Below, piece after piece: positions 33,037 through 42,423 of a stretch of DNA of 64,000 nt. The notes below the pieces were generated by a model that searched no databases, was not told where the DNA came from, and saw only the letters and a list, made by a program, of their open reading frames with translations. The DNA comes from Halomonas shengliensis (GTDB taxonomy: Bacteria > Pseudomonadota > Gammaproteobacteria > Pseudomonadales > Halomonadaceae): contig NZ_FNIV01000004.1 in assembly GCF_900104135.1 (NCBI RefSeq), positions 95,658-159,657 of the forward strand. The letters are read 5' to 3'. A program made the position numbers and the translations under genes. Numbering within the stretch: the first letter of the stretch is position 1; each line of letters begins with the position of its first letter.

Positions 33037-34416
33037 TCAGCACTCGATGGCGCTGACCGCGAGCCCGCCCTTGGAGGTCTCCTTGTACTTCTCCTGCATG
33101 TCGGCGCCGGTGTCACGCATGGTACGGATCACCTTGTCCAGCGAGATGAAGTGCTGACCGTCGCCGCGCAGCGCCATCTGGGTGGCGTTGATGGCCTTCA
33201 CCGAGGCGATGGCGTTGCGCTCGATGCAGGGCACCTGGACGAGGCCGCCCACCGGGTCGCAGGTCAGCCCCAGGTTGTGCTCCAGGCCGATCTCGGCGGC
33301 GTTCTCGACCTGGTCGATGGTGCCGCCCATCACCTCGGTGAGGCCGGCGGCGGCCATGGCGCAGGCCGAGCCCACCTCGCCCTGGCAGCCCACCTCGGCG
33401 CCGGAGATGGAGGCGTTCTTCTTGCACAGGATGCCCACGGCGCCGGCGGCGAGCAGGAAGTCCACCACGTCGCGATCGCAGGCCCCCTTCCGGAACTGCA
33501 TGTAGTAGTGCAGCACCGCCGGGATGATGCCCGCCGCGCCGTTGGTGGGGGCGGTGACCATGCGCCCGCCGGCGGCGTTCTCCTCGTTGACCGCCAGGGC
33601 GTAGAGGTTGACCCAGTCCATGGCCGACATGGTGGAGGCGATCAGCGAGTGGTCGTCGGTGCTGGCCAGCATGCGCTCGTGCAGGGCGCGGGCGCGGCGC
33701 TTGACGTTGAGCCCGCCGGGCAGCACGCCCTCGGCCTCGAGCCCCTTGGCGACGCAGGCCTGCATGGCCTGCCAGATCCGGCACAGCCCCTCGCGGATCT
33801 CCGCCTCGCTGCGCCACGCCTTCTCGTTCTCCAGCATCAGCTCGCTGATGCGCAGCTCGTGGTCACGGCACATGCGCAGCAGCTCGTCGGCGGTCTGGAA
33901 GTCATAGGGCAGCTCCGTGCGGTCGGTGTCCAGCGCCCCCTCGGCGGCCTGGGCCTCGTCGATGACGAAGCCGCCGCCCACCGAGTAGTAGGTGTTGCGG
34001 TAGAGCTCGTCGGCGTGGCCGTGGGCGACCAGGCGCATGGCGTTGGGGTGGCGCGGCAGGCTCTCCTCGAGCAGCTGCAGGTCGCGCGCCCAGATGAAGG
34101 GCACGCTGTGGCGGCCGGCCAGGCGCAGCGCCTCGGCCTCCTGCAGCTCCTCGATGGAGGGAGCGATGATGTCGGGGTCGATGCGGTCGGGCCGCTCGCC
34201 CATCAGGCCCATGATCACGGCGCGGTCGGTGCCGTGGCCGATGCCGGTGGCGGAGAGCGAGCCGTAGAGCTGCACCTCGACCCGGGCGACCCGGGTCAAC
34301 AGGTCGCGGGCCTCGAGCTCGCCCACGAAGTCGCAGGCGGCCTGCATCGGCCCCACGGTATGCGAGCTGGAGGGCCCGATGCCGATCTTGAACAGGTCGA
34401 AGACGCTGATGGACAT
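33037..34416 (-). CDS. L-serine ammonia-lyase, iron-sulfur type
   Basis: A 459-residue single-chain SdaA/SdaB-type L-serine dehydratase. The N-terminal domain starts [21 protein letters not shown], the substrate and Fe-S-side motif. The C-terminal catalytic domain has [25 protein letters not shown], carrying the cysteines that hold the 4Fe-4S cluster. It converts L-serine to pyruvate and ammonia in the cytoplasm; the cluster makes it oxygen-sensitive. It lies 36 bases downstream of the SstT serine/threonine importer gene on the same strand, so uptake and deamination of serine are co-expressed. Confidence 0.94.
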   Translation of the reverse strand: MSISVFDLFKIGIGPSSSHTVGPMQAACDFVGELEARDLLTRVARVEVQLYGSLSATGIGHGTDRAVIMGLMGERPDRIDPDIIAPSIEELQEAEALRLAGRHSVPFIWARDLQLLEESLPRHPNAMRLVAHGHADELYRNTYYSVGGGFVIDEAQAAEGALDTDRTELPYDFQTADELLRMCRDHELRISELMLENEKAWRSEAEIREGLCRIWQAMQACVAKGLEAEGVLPGGLNVKRRARALHERMLASTDDHSLIASTMSAMDWVNLYALAVNEENAAGGRMVTAPTNGAAGIIPAVLHYYMQFRKGACDRDVVDFLLAAGAVGILCKKNASISGAEVGCQGEVGSACAMAAAGLTEVMGGTIDQVENAAEIGLEHNLGLTCDPVGGLVQVPCIERNAIASVKAINATQMALRGDGQHFISLDKVIRTMRDTGADMQEKYKETSKGGLAVSAIEC

Positions 34417-34452
34417 GGTCGTGAACCTCTTTGTTGTCTTGGCGACTCGGTA

Positions 34453-35691
34453 CTATTGGGTCGCGACTCGCGCCTGCCGGCTCTCGGCGGCGCGGCAGGC
34501 GGCCGCGGTGAACAGCACGTCGGTGGAGGAGTTGAGCGCCGTCTCGGTGGAGTCCTGGACCACGCTGATCACGAAGCCGATCGCTACCACCTGCATCGCC
34601 ACGTCGGTGGAGATGCCGAACAGGCTGGCGGCCATGGGGATCAGCAGCAGCGAGCCGCCGGCCACGCCGGAGACCCCGCAGGCGGCCAGTGCCGAGACCA
34701 CGCACAGCAGCAGTGCGGTGGGGAAGTCCACCGGGATGCCCAGGGTGTGGGCCGCGGCCAGGGTGATCACCGAGATGGTGATCGCCGCGCCCGCCATGTT
34801 GATGGTGGCTCCCAGCGGGATGGAGATGGCGTAGGTATCGGGGTCCAGGTCGAGCTTCTCGCACAGCTCCATGTTGACCGGGATGTTGGCCGCCGAGCTG
34901 CGGGTGAAGAAGGCGGTGATGGCGCTGCCACGCAGGCAGGCGAACACCAGCGGGTAGGGGTTCGTGCGGGTCTGCCAGAAGACGATCAGCGGATTGGTGA
35001 CCAGCGCCACGAACAGCATGCAGCCGACGATCACCCCCAGCAGCTGGCCGTACTCGAGCAGCGCGCCCAGGCCGGATTCGGCCAGGGTGTTGGCGACCAG
35101 GCCGAAGATGCCCAGCGGGGCGAAGCGGATCACCAGGTGGACGATGCCGGAGATGGCCGTGGAAAGGTCATTCAGGACGCCGCGGGTGGTCTCGCTGGCC
35201 TGGCGAAGCATCAGCCCCAGGCCGATGGCCCAGGCCAGGATGGCGATGAAGTTGGCCTCCATCAGGGCGCTGACCGGGTTGCTCACGGCATTGAGCAGCA
35301 GGTCGCGGAGGATCTCGATGATGCCACCCGGCGGGTTACCGCTGACCTCGGGCATGTCCAGTGTCAGGGTGGTGGGGAAGACGAAGCTGGCCACCACGGC
35401 CACCAGCGCCGCCACCAGGGTGCCGATGACATAGAGCAGCAGCACGCCGCGGATGTGGGTGGGCTGCCCCTGGCGGTGCCCGGCGATGGCCGCGGCCACC
35501 AGCACGAACACCAGGATCGGTGCCACGGCCTTGAGGGCGGAGACGAACAGCTGACCGAGCAGCGAGAACGAGGTGGCGAGCTCGGGGGCCAGCAGGGCGA
35601 GCAGCAGGCCGCAGACGATGCCGATGGCGATCTGGGTGATCAGACCCAGCCGTAGCAGCGGGCCGAAGAGGGCGTTCAGCGTGGAGGTCAT
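34453..35691 (-). CDS. sstT: Serine/threonine:Na+ symporter
   Basis: A 412-residue DAACS-family carrier. Typical segments include [27 protein letters not shown] and [26 protein letters not shown], matching SstT of E. coli (414 residues) in order and spacing. It imports L-serine and L-threonine with Na+. The gene directly precedes the L-serine dehydratase gene (36-base gap), making a two-gene serine catabolic unit. It follows gcvT by 133 bases on the same strand and may share its transcript. Confidence 0.94.
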   Translation of the reverse strand: MTSTLNALFGPLLRLGLITQIAIGIVCGLLLALLAPELATSFSLLGQLFVSALKAVAPILVFVLVAAAIAGHRQGQPTHIRGVLLLYVIGTLVAALVAVVASFVFPTTLTLDMPEVSGNPPGGIIEILRDLLLNAVSNPVSALMEANFIAILAWAIGLGLMLRQASETTRGVLNDLSTAISGIVHLVIRFAPLGIFGLVANTLAESGLGALLEYGQLLGVIVGCMLFVALVTNPLIVFWQTRTNPYPLVFACLRGSAITAFFTRSSAANIPVNMELCEKLDLDPDTYAISIPLGATINMAGAAITISVITLAAAHTLGIPVDFPTALLLCVVSALAACGVSGVAGGSLLLIPMAASLFGISTDVAMQVVAIGFVISVVQDSTETALNSSTDVLFTAAACRAAESRQARVATQ

Positions 35692-35824
35692 CGAGGATCT
35701 CTCGGTGTTGGGGAAGTTGACATGCTGGGTGGCCGAGGCCGGATCGGGCGGCCTCGATCGTTTTGACCTGCTCCGGCGGGGTAGTGCCGGGGCAGGGTAT
35801 TGCCCTTGCGTCGCGGCGGGGCGC

Positions 35825-36940
35825 TTACTTGCCGCGGTAGTAGCCCGGGGTGACGAAGGGGGTCTTGGTCACGGTCATCGGCAGGTGCTTGCCGCGTACC
35901 TCGGCGTAGACGGTGGTGCCCACCTCGGCGTTGGCGATGGTCACGTAGCCCATGGCCACGGGGGCGCCGACGCTGGGGCCGAAGCCGCCGGAGGTCACCT
36001 GACCGATGGCGTTGCCGTCGGCGTCGAGCAGCGGGGCGCCCTCGCGCACCGGGGCACGCCCCTCGCCGAGCAGGCCGACACGCTTGCGGCTGTGGTCCTT
36101 CTCGGCGACCTGATGCAGCACCAGGTCGGCGCCGGGGAAGCCGCCGGGGCGCTCGCCGTCGCGGCGACGCGGCTTGCCGATGGCCCAGATCAGGCCGGCC
36201 TCCACCGGGGTGGTGGTGGTGTCGATGTCGTGGCCGTAGAGGCACAGGCCGGCCTCCAGGCGCAGCGAGTCGCGGGCGCCCAGGCCGATCGCCTCGACCT
36301 CGGGCTCGGCCAGCAGGCGGCGGGCCAGGGCCTCGCTCTGCTCGGCGGCCACCGAGATCTCGAAGCCGTCCTCGCCGGTGTAGCCGCTGCGGCTGATCCA
36401 CACCGGGATGCCGTCGATCTCGACGTGGCGGTGCTGCATGAAGACCATCTCGTTGGCCTCGGGGCAGAGGCGCGCCATCATCTCGGCGGTCTTCGGGCCC
36501 TGGATGGCGATCAGGCCACGGTCGAGCTCCTCGATGGTGTGGCCCTCGGGCAGGCCGCGGCGCAGGTGGGCGATGTCCTGGGCCTTGCAGGCGGCGTTGA
36601 CCACCAGGTAGAGGTGGTCGCCGGCGTTGACCACCATCAGGTCGTCGAGGATGCCGCCCTCCTCGCTGGTGAACAGCGCATAGCGCTGCATGCCCTCGGG
36701 CAGGCCGACGATGTCCGCCGGTACCAGGGTCTCCAGCGCCTCGGCGGGGGAGGGGCCGCGCAGCAGCAGCTGACCCATGTGCGAGACGTCGAAGAGCCCG
36801 CAGGCCGTGCGCGTGTGCTCATGCTCCTTCTTCACGCCCAGCGGGTACTGCACCGGCATCTCGTAGCCGGCGAAGGGCACCAGCTTGGCGCCGAGTTCGA
36901 CGTGCAGGTCATACAGGGGAGTGCGCTTCAGCTCGCTCAT
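35825..36940 (-). CDS. gcvT: Glycine cleavage system aminomethyltransferase (T protein)
   Basis: A 371-residue GcvT of normal length. It begins [27 protein letters not shown], contains [11 protein letters not shown] near residue 45, and [14 protein letters not shown], the folate-side motif. It transfers the methylene of the lipoyl-bound intermediate to tetrahydrofolate, releasing ammonia. ATG at 36940 has GGAGG five bases upstream. gcvH and gcvP are not adjacent, which is unusual; instead it precedes sstT and the serine dehydratase gene. I looked for a glycine riboswitch upstream and did not find its conserved core. A palindrome at 37024-37039 is the better regulatory candidate. Confidence 0.93.
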   Translation of the reverse strand: MSELKRTPLYDLHVELGAKLVPFAGYEMPVQYPLGVKKEHEHTRTACGLFDVSHMGQLLLRGPSPAEALETLVPADIVGLPEGMQRYALFTSEEGGILDDLMVVNAGDHLYLVVNAACKAQDIAHLRRGLPEGHTIEELDRGLIAIQGPKTAEMMARLCPEANEMVFMQHRHVEIDGIPVWISRSGYTGEDGFEISVAAEQSEALARRLLAEPEVEAIGLGARDSLRLEAGLCLYGHDIDTTTTPVEAGLIWAIGKPRRRDGERPGGFPGADLVLHQVAEKDHSRKRVGLLGEGRAPVREGAPLLDADGNAIGQVTSGGFGPSVGAPVAMGYVTIANAEVGTTVYAEVRGKHLPMTVTKTPFVTPGYYRGK

Positions 36941-37024
36941 GGGGGCCTCCGGAATCAGGGGAATCGAAGCGGCTTGCCTCAAGGATAGCGGCAACCGGCG
37001 TCATGATGCCTAGAGTAGACGAAG

Positions 37025-37038
37025 TTTCCTATAAGAAA
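37025..37038. promoter_or_regulatory. TTTCCTATnnGAAA palindrome upstream of gcvT
   Basis: TTTCCTATAAGAAA, extendable to GTTTC-N6-GAAAC (37024-37039), about 85 bases upstream of the gcvT start in an A/T-rich patch. The same 14-base pattern recurs at 37189-37202. No known regulator is assigned. Confidence 0.45.
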
Positions 37039-37182
37039 CAATGGGGCCATGACAAGAAACCGCCGCCCGGTAGGCCGGGGGCGGCCGATATGCCGATCAA
37101 TGGCTCAGGGAGCCGAGGTTGTCCCGCCAATGGAGGCGTGGTGGCGAGGCATCGAGGGGGCGTTCAGGCGGTCCGCGAGAGT

Positions 37183-37207
37183 GCCGGTTTTCCTATCGGA
37201 AACCGGC
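37183..37207 (-). terminator. Hairpin after ydhR-like gene containing the same TTTCCTATnnGAAA pattern
   Basis: GCCGGTTT (37183-37190) pairs with AAACCGGC (37200-37207), with TTTCCTATCGGAAA at the centre. Eight bases past the stop on the minus strand, so it may act as terminator; no T-tract. Its core repeats the gcvT-upstream palindrome. Confidence 0.5.
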
Positions 37208-37214
37208 GTCCGGC

Positions 37215-37529
37215 TCAGCTGGCGTCGCCGAGGGGGCCGCCGTTGATCGCCGAGAGTGCCTCGTTGGCCTCGAGGATCTGTGCCTCGATGCCGGTGACGC
37301 CCATGCCTTCCAGGCGGGCGGTGTGCATCTGGCGGTAGGCCTCGGCGTCCTCGCGGGTGGCGAAGAGGTAGACGCCGCCGGCGCGCTGGCCGGCCTCGTC
37401 CTCGGTCCAGATCTTCCACAGCAGGCCGGGCTCGTCGTTGATGGAACGGGCCAGCGGCGTCATGGCCTCGACCATGGCCTCGCCGAAGGGTCCTGCGAAG
37501 GGGAAGTGGACCTGCAGAATCACGGCCAT
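37215..37529 (-). CDS. YdhR-family putative monooxygenase
   Basis: A 104-residue ferredoxin-fold protein aligning end to end with E. coli YdhR (101 residues): VHFPFAGPFGEAMVEAMTPLARSI, then EPGLLWKIWTEDEAGQRAGGVYLF, and HTARLEGMGV. YdhR has a dimeric alpha/beta barrel fold related to antibiotic-biosynthesis monooxygenases; its substrate is unknown. ATG at 37529 has AAGGAG seven bases upstream. It lies 32 bases after an 80-codon gene on the same strand, a likely two-gene operon. Confidence 0.85.
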   Translation of the reverse strand: MAVILQVHFPFAGPFGEAMVEAMTPLARSINDEPGLLWKIWTEDEAGQRAGGVYLFATREDAEAYRQMHTARLEGMGVTGIEAQILEANEALSAINGGPLGDAS

Positions 37530-37561
37530 CGGGCGCTCCTTGTCATGGGGGTGGGGAAGGG

Positions 37562-37804
37562 TCAGACGACGTCCAGGGCATCGGTGCGGAAGAGGGTCGC
37601 CTCCTCGCCGGGCAGGGTGACGGAGAACTCGCCGCCGCCCAGGTAGCTGACCGGGTGCCCCTCGCGGGTGCGCAGGGCGGGCTCGCCGCTCACCGGCCCG
37701 GTGCGTGCCAGCTCACCGAGCTCCTTCACGCTGACCAGGATATCGATCATCACCTCGCGGCCCTGGTCGTCGAAGGCCATGACGGTGTGTTCGTGCTCGC
37801 TCAT
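37562..37804 (-). CDS. Small acidic hypothetical protein
   Basis: An 80-residue acidic protein that I do not recognise: MSEHEHTVMAFDDQGREVM, then a KELGELARTGPVSGEPALRT stretch and a beta-rich end. It has no signal or membrane segment. ATG at 37804 has GGAG eight bases upstream. It lies between the lyase gene at the end of the TRAP/CoA operon (29-codon-free gap of about 70 bases) and the YdhR-like gene, on the same strand as both. Confidence 0.7.
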   Translation of the reverse strand: MSEHEHTVMAFDDQGREVMIDILVSVKELGELARTGPVSGEPALRTREGHPVSYLGGGEFSVTLPGEEATLFRTDALDVV

Positions 37805-37876
37805 GGGGAGGCTCCGGCTGTCGTTGACTGCCCCCAGTATCGGCATTTCGGCGCCGCGATGCGAGCCCCGGCAGGC

Positions 37877-38809
37877 TCAGCCGAGGCGGTCGCGGGGCAC
37901 CTGGCGCAGGTGGCTGGCGGTCTGGCCGCCGGGCAGGGCGGCGATCAGGTCGGCGGCGGCGAGCAGCCGCGGCAGGTCGATCCCGGTGGCCACGCCGCCG
38001 CCCTGCAGGGCGTAGAGCAGGTCCTCGGTGGCGGTGTTGCCGGTGGCGCCGGGGGCGAAGGGGCAGCCGCCGAGCCCGGCGCAGGCGCTGTCCACCGCGG
38101 TGGCGCCGTGGTGCACGGCGAACAGGGCGTTGGCGACGCCCATGCCGAAGGTGTCGTGGCCGTGGAAGGCCCAGTCGAGCCCGGGGCCGGCGTGACGCTC
38201 GCCCAGGCGGGTGAAGTGCTCCGCCACCTGGTAGGGGCTGGCACGCCCGGTGGTGTCGCACAGCGCCACCTCCAGCGGCAGGTCGCCGGCCAGCGCCAGT
38301 GCCTCGCCCAGCACGCGGTCGACCTGCTCCCAGCCGATGGTGCCCTCGAAGGGGCAGTCGAAGCTGGTGCCCAGGTCGAGCCGCAGCCGGGTGCCCTCGC
38401 TCTGGCGCAGCCGGGCGATCACCCGGCCGAGGTCGGCGAGGGACTCGTCGACGCCGCGGCGCACGTTGCTGCGGTTGTGGGACTCCGACACCGAGACCAC
38501 GTAGACCACCTCGCGGATGCCGTGGTCGAGGGCCAGCTCGGCGCCGCGCAGGTTGGGCACCAGCGCCGAGAGGCGCAGCCCCGGGCGGTCGGCGAAGGCG
38601 GCGATAAGCTCGCCGGTGTCGGCCATCTGGGGGATCGCCTTGGGTCTCACGAAGGAGCCGATCTCCAGGCGGGTCACCCCGGCGTCCAGTAGCGCCTCGA
38701 TGCAGCGCCGCTTGTCGGCGGTGGGCAGGGGCGTGGCGATCGACTGGAAGCCGTCGCGGGGGGCCACCTCGACGATCTCGACGCTCGCCGGCGGGGTCAG
38801 GGCGTTCAT
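37877..38809 (-). CDS. HMG-CoA-lyase-family lyase, proposed citramalyl-CoA lyase
   Basis: A 310-residue TIM-barrel lyase. Catalytic features of the HMG-CoA lyase family are present: PRDG with R18/D19, the metal-binding HGHDT (H216, H218), and GLGGCPFAPGATGN with the catalytic C249. The enzyme cleaves a 3-hydroxyacyl-CoA to acetyl-CoA plus a keto acid. In Chloroflexus, R-citramalyl-CoA lyase belongs to this family and works with a class III CoA-transferase; the same pairing here suggests citramalyl-CoA to acetyl-CoA plus pyruvate. Leucine degradation is less likely because no acyl-CoA carboxylase or dehydrogenase genes are near. ATG overlaps the preceding gene's stop (ATGA). Confidence 0.88.
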   Translation of the reverse strand: MNALTPPASVEIVEVAPRDGFQSIATPLPTADKRRCIEALLDAGVTRLEIGSFVRPKAIPQMADTGELIAAFADRPGLRLSALVPNLRGAELALDHGIREVVYVVSVSESHNRSNVRRGVDESLADLGRVIARLRQSEGTRLRLDLGTSFDCPFEGTIGWEQVDRVLGEALALAGDLPLEVALCDTTGRASPYQVAEHFTRLGERHAGPGLDWAFHGHDTFGMGVANALFAVHHGATAVDSACAGLGGCPFAPGATGNTATEDLLYALQGGGVATGIDLPRLLAAADLIAALPGGQTASHLRQVPRDRLG

Positions 38810-40761
38810 GCGGGGGTCTCCTCGGTATCCGGCTGGCGCCGGCGCAGCCAGTTGATCACCCCGCCGGCGGCGAGGATCGCCACCTGGCGCGGGCTCAGTT
38901 CGTGGGTCAGGGTCAGGGGCACGCCGTCGACGCTGGCGCGGATCTCGCCGCCGGCGGCGAGCTGGGCGGGCAGATCGTCGATGACCAGGGTCTGCCCCTC
39001 GGTGAGGCGCTCATGGTCGGCCGGGTCGGCGAAGGTCAGCGGCAGCACGCCGAAGCAGGGGAGGTTCTGCCAGTGGATGCGCGCGAAGCCCTTGGCCACC
39101 ACCACCTGCAGGCCCAGCAGGCGCGGCACCAGGGCGGCGTTCTCGCGGCTCGAGCCCTGGCCGTAGTTGGCGCCGCCGACGATCACATGGCCGGCCTCGC
39201 CCTGCGCCCGGGCGCGGTCGACGTAGCCGGGGTCGACCGCCTCGAAGAGGTGCTCCGCCGAGGCGAAGACGTTGCTCCACAGCGGCAGCACCCGGGCGCC
39301 GGCGGGCATGATGTCGTCGGTGGAGACGTTGTCGCCCACCTTGAGCAGGATCGGCGCCGCGATGCGTTCGGGGAGCGGCGAGAGGGCCGGCAGCGGCGGG
39401 GTGTTGTCGGTGGCCAGCAGCGGCGGGCGGCCCAGCGCGGGTGGCGGCGGCGGCACGAACCAGTCGTCGTTGACCGCCATGTGCACCGGCTCTCGCACCC
39501 GGGGGTAGGCCATGTCGAGGGTGCGCGGGTCGGTGATCACCCCGTTGAGCGCCGAGGCGGCGGCGGTCTCGGGGCTGCACAGGAAGACGCTGTCCTCGCG
39601 GGTGCCGGAGCGTCCCGGGAAGTTGCGCGGCACGGTGCGCAGGCTGTTGCGCCCTGCCGCCGGCGCCTGGCCCATGCCGATGCAGCCGTTGCAGCCGGGC
39701 TGGTGCAGGCGGGCGCCGGCCTCCACCAGGGCGGCGAGGTGCCCCTCGTGGATCAGCGCGCTGAGTACCTGGCGGGTGGCGGGGTTGATGTCCAGCGAGA
39801 CATCGTCGGCGACCCGCTTGCCCCACACGATCTCGGCGACCACGGCGATGTCACGATAGCCGGGGTTGCCCGAGGAGCCGATGTAGGCCTGGTAGAGCGG
39901 CTCGCCGGCGATCTCGGCCACCGGCACCACCCTGTCGGGGCTCGAGGGCAGGGCGATCAGCGGCTCCAGGGTCGAGAGATCGAGGTGCTCGTGGCGGTCG
40001 TAGCGGCAGCCCGGGTCGGCGGCGAGCGCACGCCAGTCGGCCTCGCGGCCGCGGGAGGCGAGGAAGGCCCGGGTCACCTCGTCGCTGGGGAAGACGCTCG
40101 CCGTCGCCCCCATCTCGGTGCCCATGTTGGCCAGCACGTGGCGGTCCATGGCGTCCAGGGCGGCGAGCCCCGGGCCGTGGTACTCGAGGATGCAGTTCTT
40201 GGCGCCGGCGACGCCATGGCGGCGCAGCAGCTCGAGGATGACGTCCTTGGCGCTCACCCAGTCGGGCAGCTCGCCCTCGAGATGGATGCCGACGATCGTT
40301 GGCATCGGCAGGTAGAGCGGCTCGCCGGCCATGGCCATGGCCACCTCGATGCCGCCGGCGCCGATGGCCAGCATGCCCAGGGCACCGGCGGCGGTGGTGT
40401 GGCTGTCGCAGCCCACCAGGCTCTGGCCGGGGATGCCGAAGCGCTCCATGTGCACCGGGTGGCTGATGCCGTTGCCGGGGCCGCTGTACCAGACGCCCAG
40501 GCGCTGGCAGGCGCTCTTCAGGAAGAGGTGGGCGTCGGCGTTGATGTTGTCCTGCTGGATCAGGGTGTGGTCGATGTACTGCACGCTGGGGGAGGTGGCC
40601 ACCCGTTCGATCCCCATGGCATCGAGCTCGAGCATCACCAGGGTGCCGAGGATGTCCTGCAGCAGGGCCTGGTCCATGCGCAGGGCGATCTCCTCCCCGG
40701 GCACCATCTCGCCGCCTACCAGGTGCTCGCGGATCAGCTTGTGGCTCAGTGAATCAGCCAT
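38806..40761 (-). CDS. Aconitase-superfamily hydratase (LeuC/LeuD-type fusion) with a Cys-to-Ser change
   Basis: A 651-residue aconitase-like protein: catalytic domains 1-3 (about 1-410), a linker, and a C-terminal swivel domain (about 460-640). Conserved parts include VGCDSHTTAAGALGMLAIGAGG, CNGCIG (C357 and C360, two cluster ligands) and GRSGTREDSVFLCSPETAAA. The third usual cluster ligand, in the GSCTN motif, is replaced: the chain reads GSSGN, with S297 encoded by TCG. The family hydrates or isomerises small di- and tricarboxylates. In this operon, citraconate or mesaconate hydration to citramalate is proposed. ATG at 40761 lies eight bases inside the dctQ gene; GGAGG is upstream. The frame is open to 40788. 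Confidence 0.88.
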   Translation of the reverse strand: MADSLSHKLIREHLVGGEMVPGEEIALRMDQALLQDILGTLVMLELDAMGIERVATSPSVQYIDHTLIQQDNINADAHLFLKSACQRLGVWYSGPGNGISHPVHMERFGIPGQSLVGCDSHTTAAGALGMLAIGAGGIEVAMAMAGEPLYLPMPTIVGIHLEGELPDWVSAKDVILELLRRHGVAGAKNCILEYHGPGLAALDAMDRHVLANMGTEMGATASVFPSDEVTRAFLASRGREADWRALAADPGCRYDRHEHLDLSTLEPLIALPSSPDRVVPVAEIAGEPLYQAYIGSSGNPGYRDIAVVAEIVWGKRVADDVSLDINPATRQVLSALIHEGHLAALVEAGARLHQPGCNGCIGMGQAPAAGRNSLRTVPRNFPGRSGTREDSVFLCSPETAAASALNGVITDPRTLDMAYPRVREPVHMAVNDDWFVPPPPPALGRPPLLATDNTPPLPALSPLPERIAAPILLKVGDNVSTDDIMPAGARVLPLWSNVFASAEHLFEAVDPGYVDRARAQGEAGHVIVGGANYGQGSSRENAALVPRLLGLQVVVAKGFARIHWQNLPCFGVLPLTFADPADHERLTEGQTLVIDDLPAQLAAGGEIRASVDGVPLTLTHELSPRQVAILAAGGVINWLRRRQPDTEETPA

Positions 40762-41275
40762 GGGCGGGGGCCTCCGGGTCGTGGCCATGGCGCAGGCGGA
40801 GCAGGGCGCAGGCGGCGTCGATCAGGAACTGCAGGCCCAGGGCCGCGAAGCCGATCGGCAGCAGGGCGTAGGGGTAGACCATGGGCGTGCCCAGCGAGCT
40901 GGAGACGCGCTCGCCGTACTCCAGCGCCTGCAGGGCCATGATGCCGCCGCGCCATGCCAGGATGGCGCAGAACACCATGCCCGCCAGGGCGGTGAGCAGG
41001 TCGATGGCGCCGCGCACGCGGGGCGGCAGCTGGTCCTTGAAGAAGGTGATGCGGATATGGGCGTCGTGGCGCTGGGCCTCGGCGGCGCCGAGCACGGCCA
41101 GGTAGACCAGCAGGAAGGAGTTGATCTCCAGGCTCCAGCTGGTCGGGGCCGCGAAGGCGTAGCGCATGATGGCGTCGTAGCAGATCGACGCCATCATGAA
41201 CACCAGCACCGCCATCGACGTCCAGCGCAGGATGGCCAGCAGGCCGTCCCAGCCGCGCAGGACAGTTGCGGTCAT
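40754..41275 (-). CDS. TRAP transporter small permease (DctQ family)
   Basis: A 173-residue membrane protein with four helices and the DctQ pattern ICYDAIMRYAFAAPTSWSLEINSFLLVYLAVLGAA. It forms the membrane complex with the large DctM subunit. ATG at 41275 is 11 bases after the dctP stop; its own end overlaps the hydratase gene by eight bases. It is part of the GntR-controlled operon. Confidence 0.9.
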   Translation of the reverse strand: MTATVLRGWDGLLAILRWTSMAVLVFMMASICYDAIMRYAFAAPTSWSLEINSFLLVYLAVLGAAEAQRHDAHIRITFFKDQLPPRVRGAIDLLTALAGMVFCAILAWRGGIMALQALEYGERVSSSLGTPMVYPYALLPIGFAALGLQFLIDAACALLRLRHGHDPEAPAHG

Positions 41276-41286
41276 GTCGCTCTCCC

Positions 41287-42333
41287 TCAGGCCTCGCCCA
41301 GGGCCAGCGCGATGGCGCGTTCGCCGACCTCCTCGCCGACCTCGCCCTTCCAGTGGTCCCACACCGCCTGGACGCCGGCGTTGAAGGTCTCGATGTCCTC
41401 CGCGGTGGGCTCGATGATCTCCACCCCGGCGGCCTCGACCTGGGGCCAGTACTCGTTGGGGTAGATGTCGTTGTTGCAGTGCTCGATGAAGTTGGCGTCG
41501 TACCAGTCGGCGGCCTGCTGCAGCACGGCACGCACATCGTCGTCGAGGCGATCCCAGGTATCGCGCAGCATGAAGGGCGCCACCGAGAACCCGGTGATCG
41601 GCAGCTGGTAGCAGTAGCGCAGCTGCTCCTGGAGGCTGCGGCCGATGACCGTGGAGATGTTGAAGATGCCAGCGTCCACGGTGCCCCGCTGCAGCGCCAT
41701 GTAGGTCTCCGAGGAGGGGATGCGGGTGGCGCCCACGTTGTAGGGCTCGAAGGCCTGGGTGGCCTCGAAGCCGACGATGCGCACCTTCTTGCCGCGCACC
41801 TCGTCGAGGGTGCGGATGGGGCTCGCCTCGGTGCTCCACAGGTACTCCGGCTCGAGGATCCCGCCGCCGGAGGTGAGCATGTAGAGGTTCTCCTCGGCCA
41901 GCACCTCGTTGATCAGCTCCATCAGCGGGCTGCCCTGGCGCAGGCGCTCCGGGTGGCGGTAGAGCTCGCCCACCACCCCGGGCAGGCCGGTAATGCCGAG
42001 GATCGGGATCGAGCGGGTGATGTAGGAGAAGGTGTGGAACATGAAGTCGATGCTGCGTGCGCGCAGCGCCGGCAGCTGCTCGTCCACCTTGAGCAGCTGG
42101 CCGGAGTCGTAGAACTCCACCGACAGCGCATCGCCACCGTTCTCCTTGAGCATCTCCACGAAGCGGTTGGAGCCGTAGGTGAGCGCCTTGTAGGAGTCGG
42201 GCAGGTAGGTGACGCCGGTGAGGGTGGTGGCGGCACGGCTGTGCGGGGCCAGCAGGCTCTGGGTACCGAACAGGGTGGCGCCGGCGGTGGCGAAGGTGCC
42301 GTACTTGAGGACCTGGCGACGGGACAGTGTCAT
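41287..42333 (-). CDS. TRAP transporter substrate-binding protein (DctP family), Tat-exported
   Basis: A 348-residue periplasmic binding protein with a twin-arginine signal at the very N-terminus (LSRRQVLK) and cleavage probably near SRAATT. The DctP fold is seen in DEVRGKKVRIVGFEATQAF, which supplies the arginine that salt-bridges a substrate carboxylate, and in VDAGIFNISTV. Ligand inferred from its operon: a branched C4-C6 dicarboxylate. ATG at 42333 has GGAG about eight bases upstream. It sits between the dctM and dctQ genes, an uncommon M-P-Q order. Confidence 0.9.
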   Translation of the reverse strand: MTLSRRQVLKYGTFATAGATLFGTQSLLAPHSRAATTLTGVTYLPDSYKALTYGSNRFVEMLKENGGDALSVEFYDSGQLLKVDEQLPALRARSIDFMFHTFSYITRSIPILGITGLPGVVGELYRHPERLRQGSPLMELINEVLAEENLYMLTSGGGILEPEYLWSTEASPIRTLDEVRGKKVRIVGFEATQAFEPYNVGATRIPSSETYMALQRGTVDAGIFNISTVIGRSLQEQLRYCYQLPITGFSVAPFMLRDTWDRLDDDVRAVLQQAADWYDANFIEHCNNDIYPNEYWPQVEAAGVEIIEPTAEDIETFNAGVQAVWDHWKGEVGEEVGERAIALALGEA

Positions 42334-42423
42334 GGTGAGTCTCCTGCTTGTTGTTGTGACGGCGTGTTGTGCCGGATGGATCGTTCACTGACGAGGGTGA
42401 CGGACGTTGCTACCACACCGGGG

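Noticed and set aside
33031-35655. An 874-codon plus-strand open frame opposite serine dehydratase and sstT
   Set aside because: Both genes on the other strand are unmistakable; this frame is their shadow.
36941-37214. Glycine riboswitch upstream of gcvT
   Set aside because: I searched the minus-strand leader for the conserved glycine aptamer cores and did not find them.
37877-38809. Leucine-degradation HMG-CoA lyase
   Set aside because: No isovaleryl-CoA dehydrogenase, methylcrotonyl-CoA carboxylase or enoyl hydratase genes are nearby; the CoA-transferase and hydratase context favours a citramalyl-CoA type activity.
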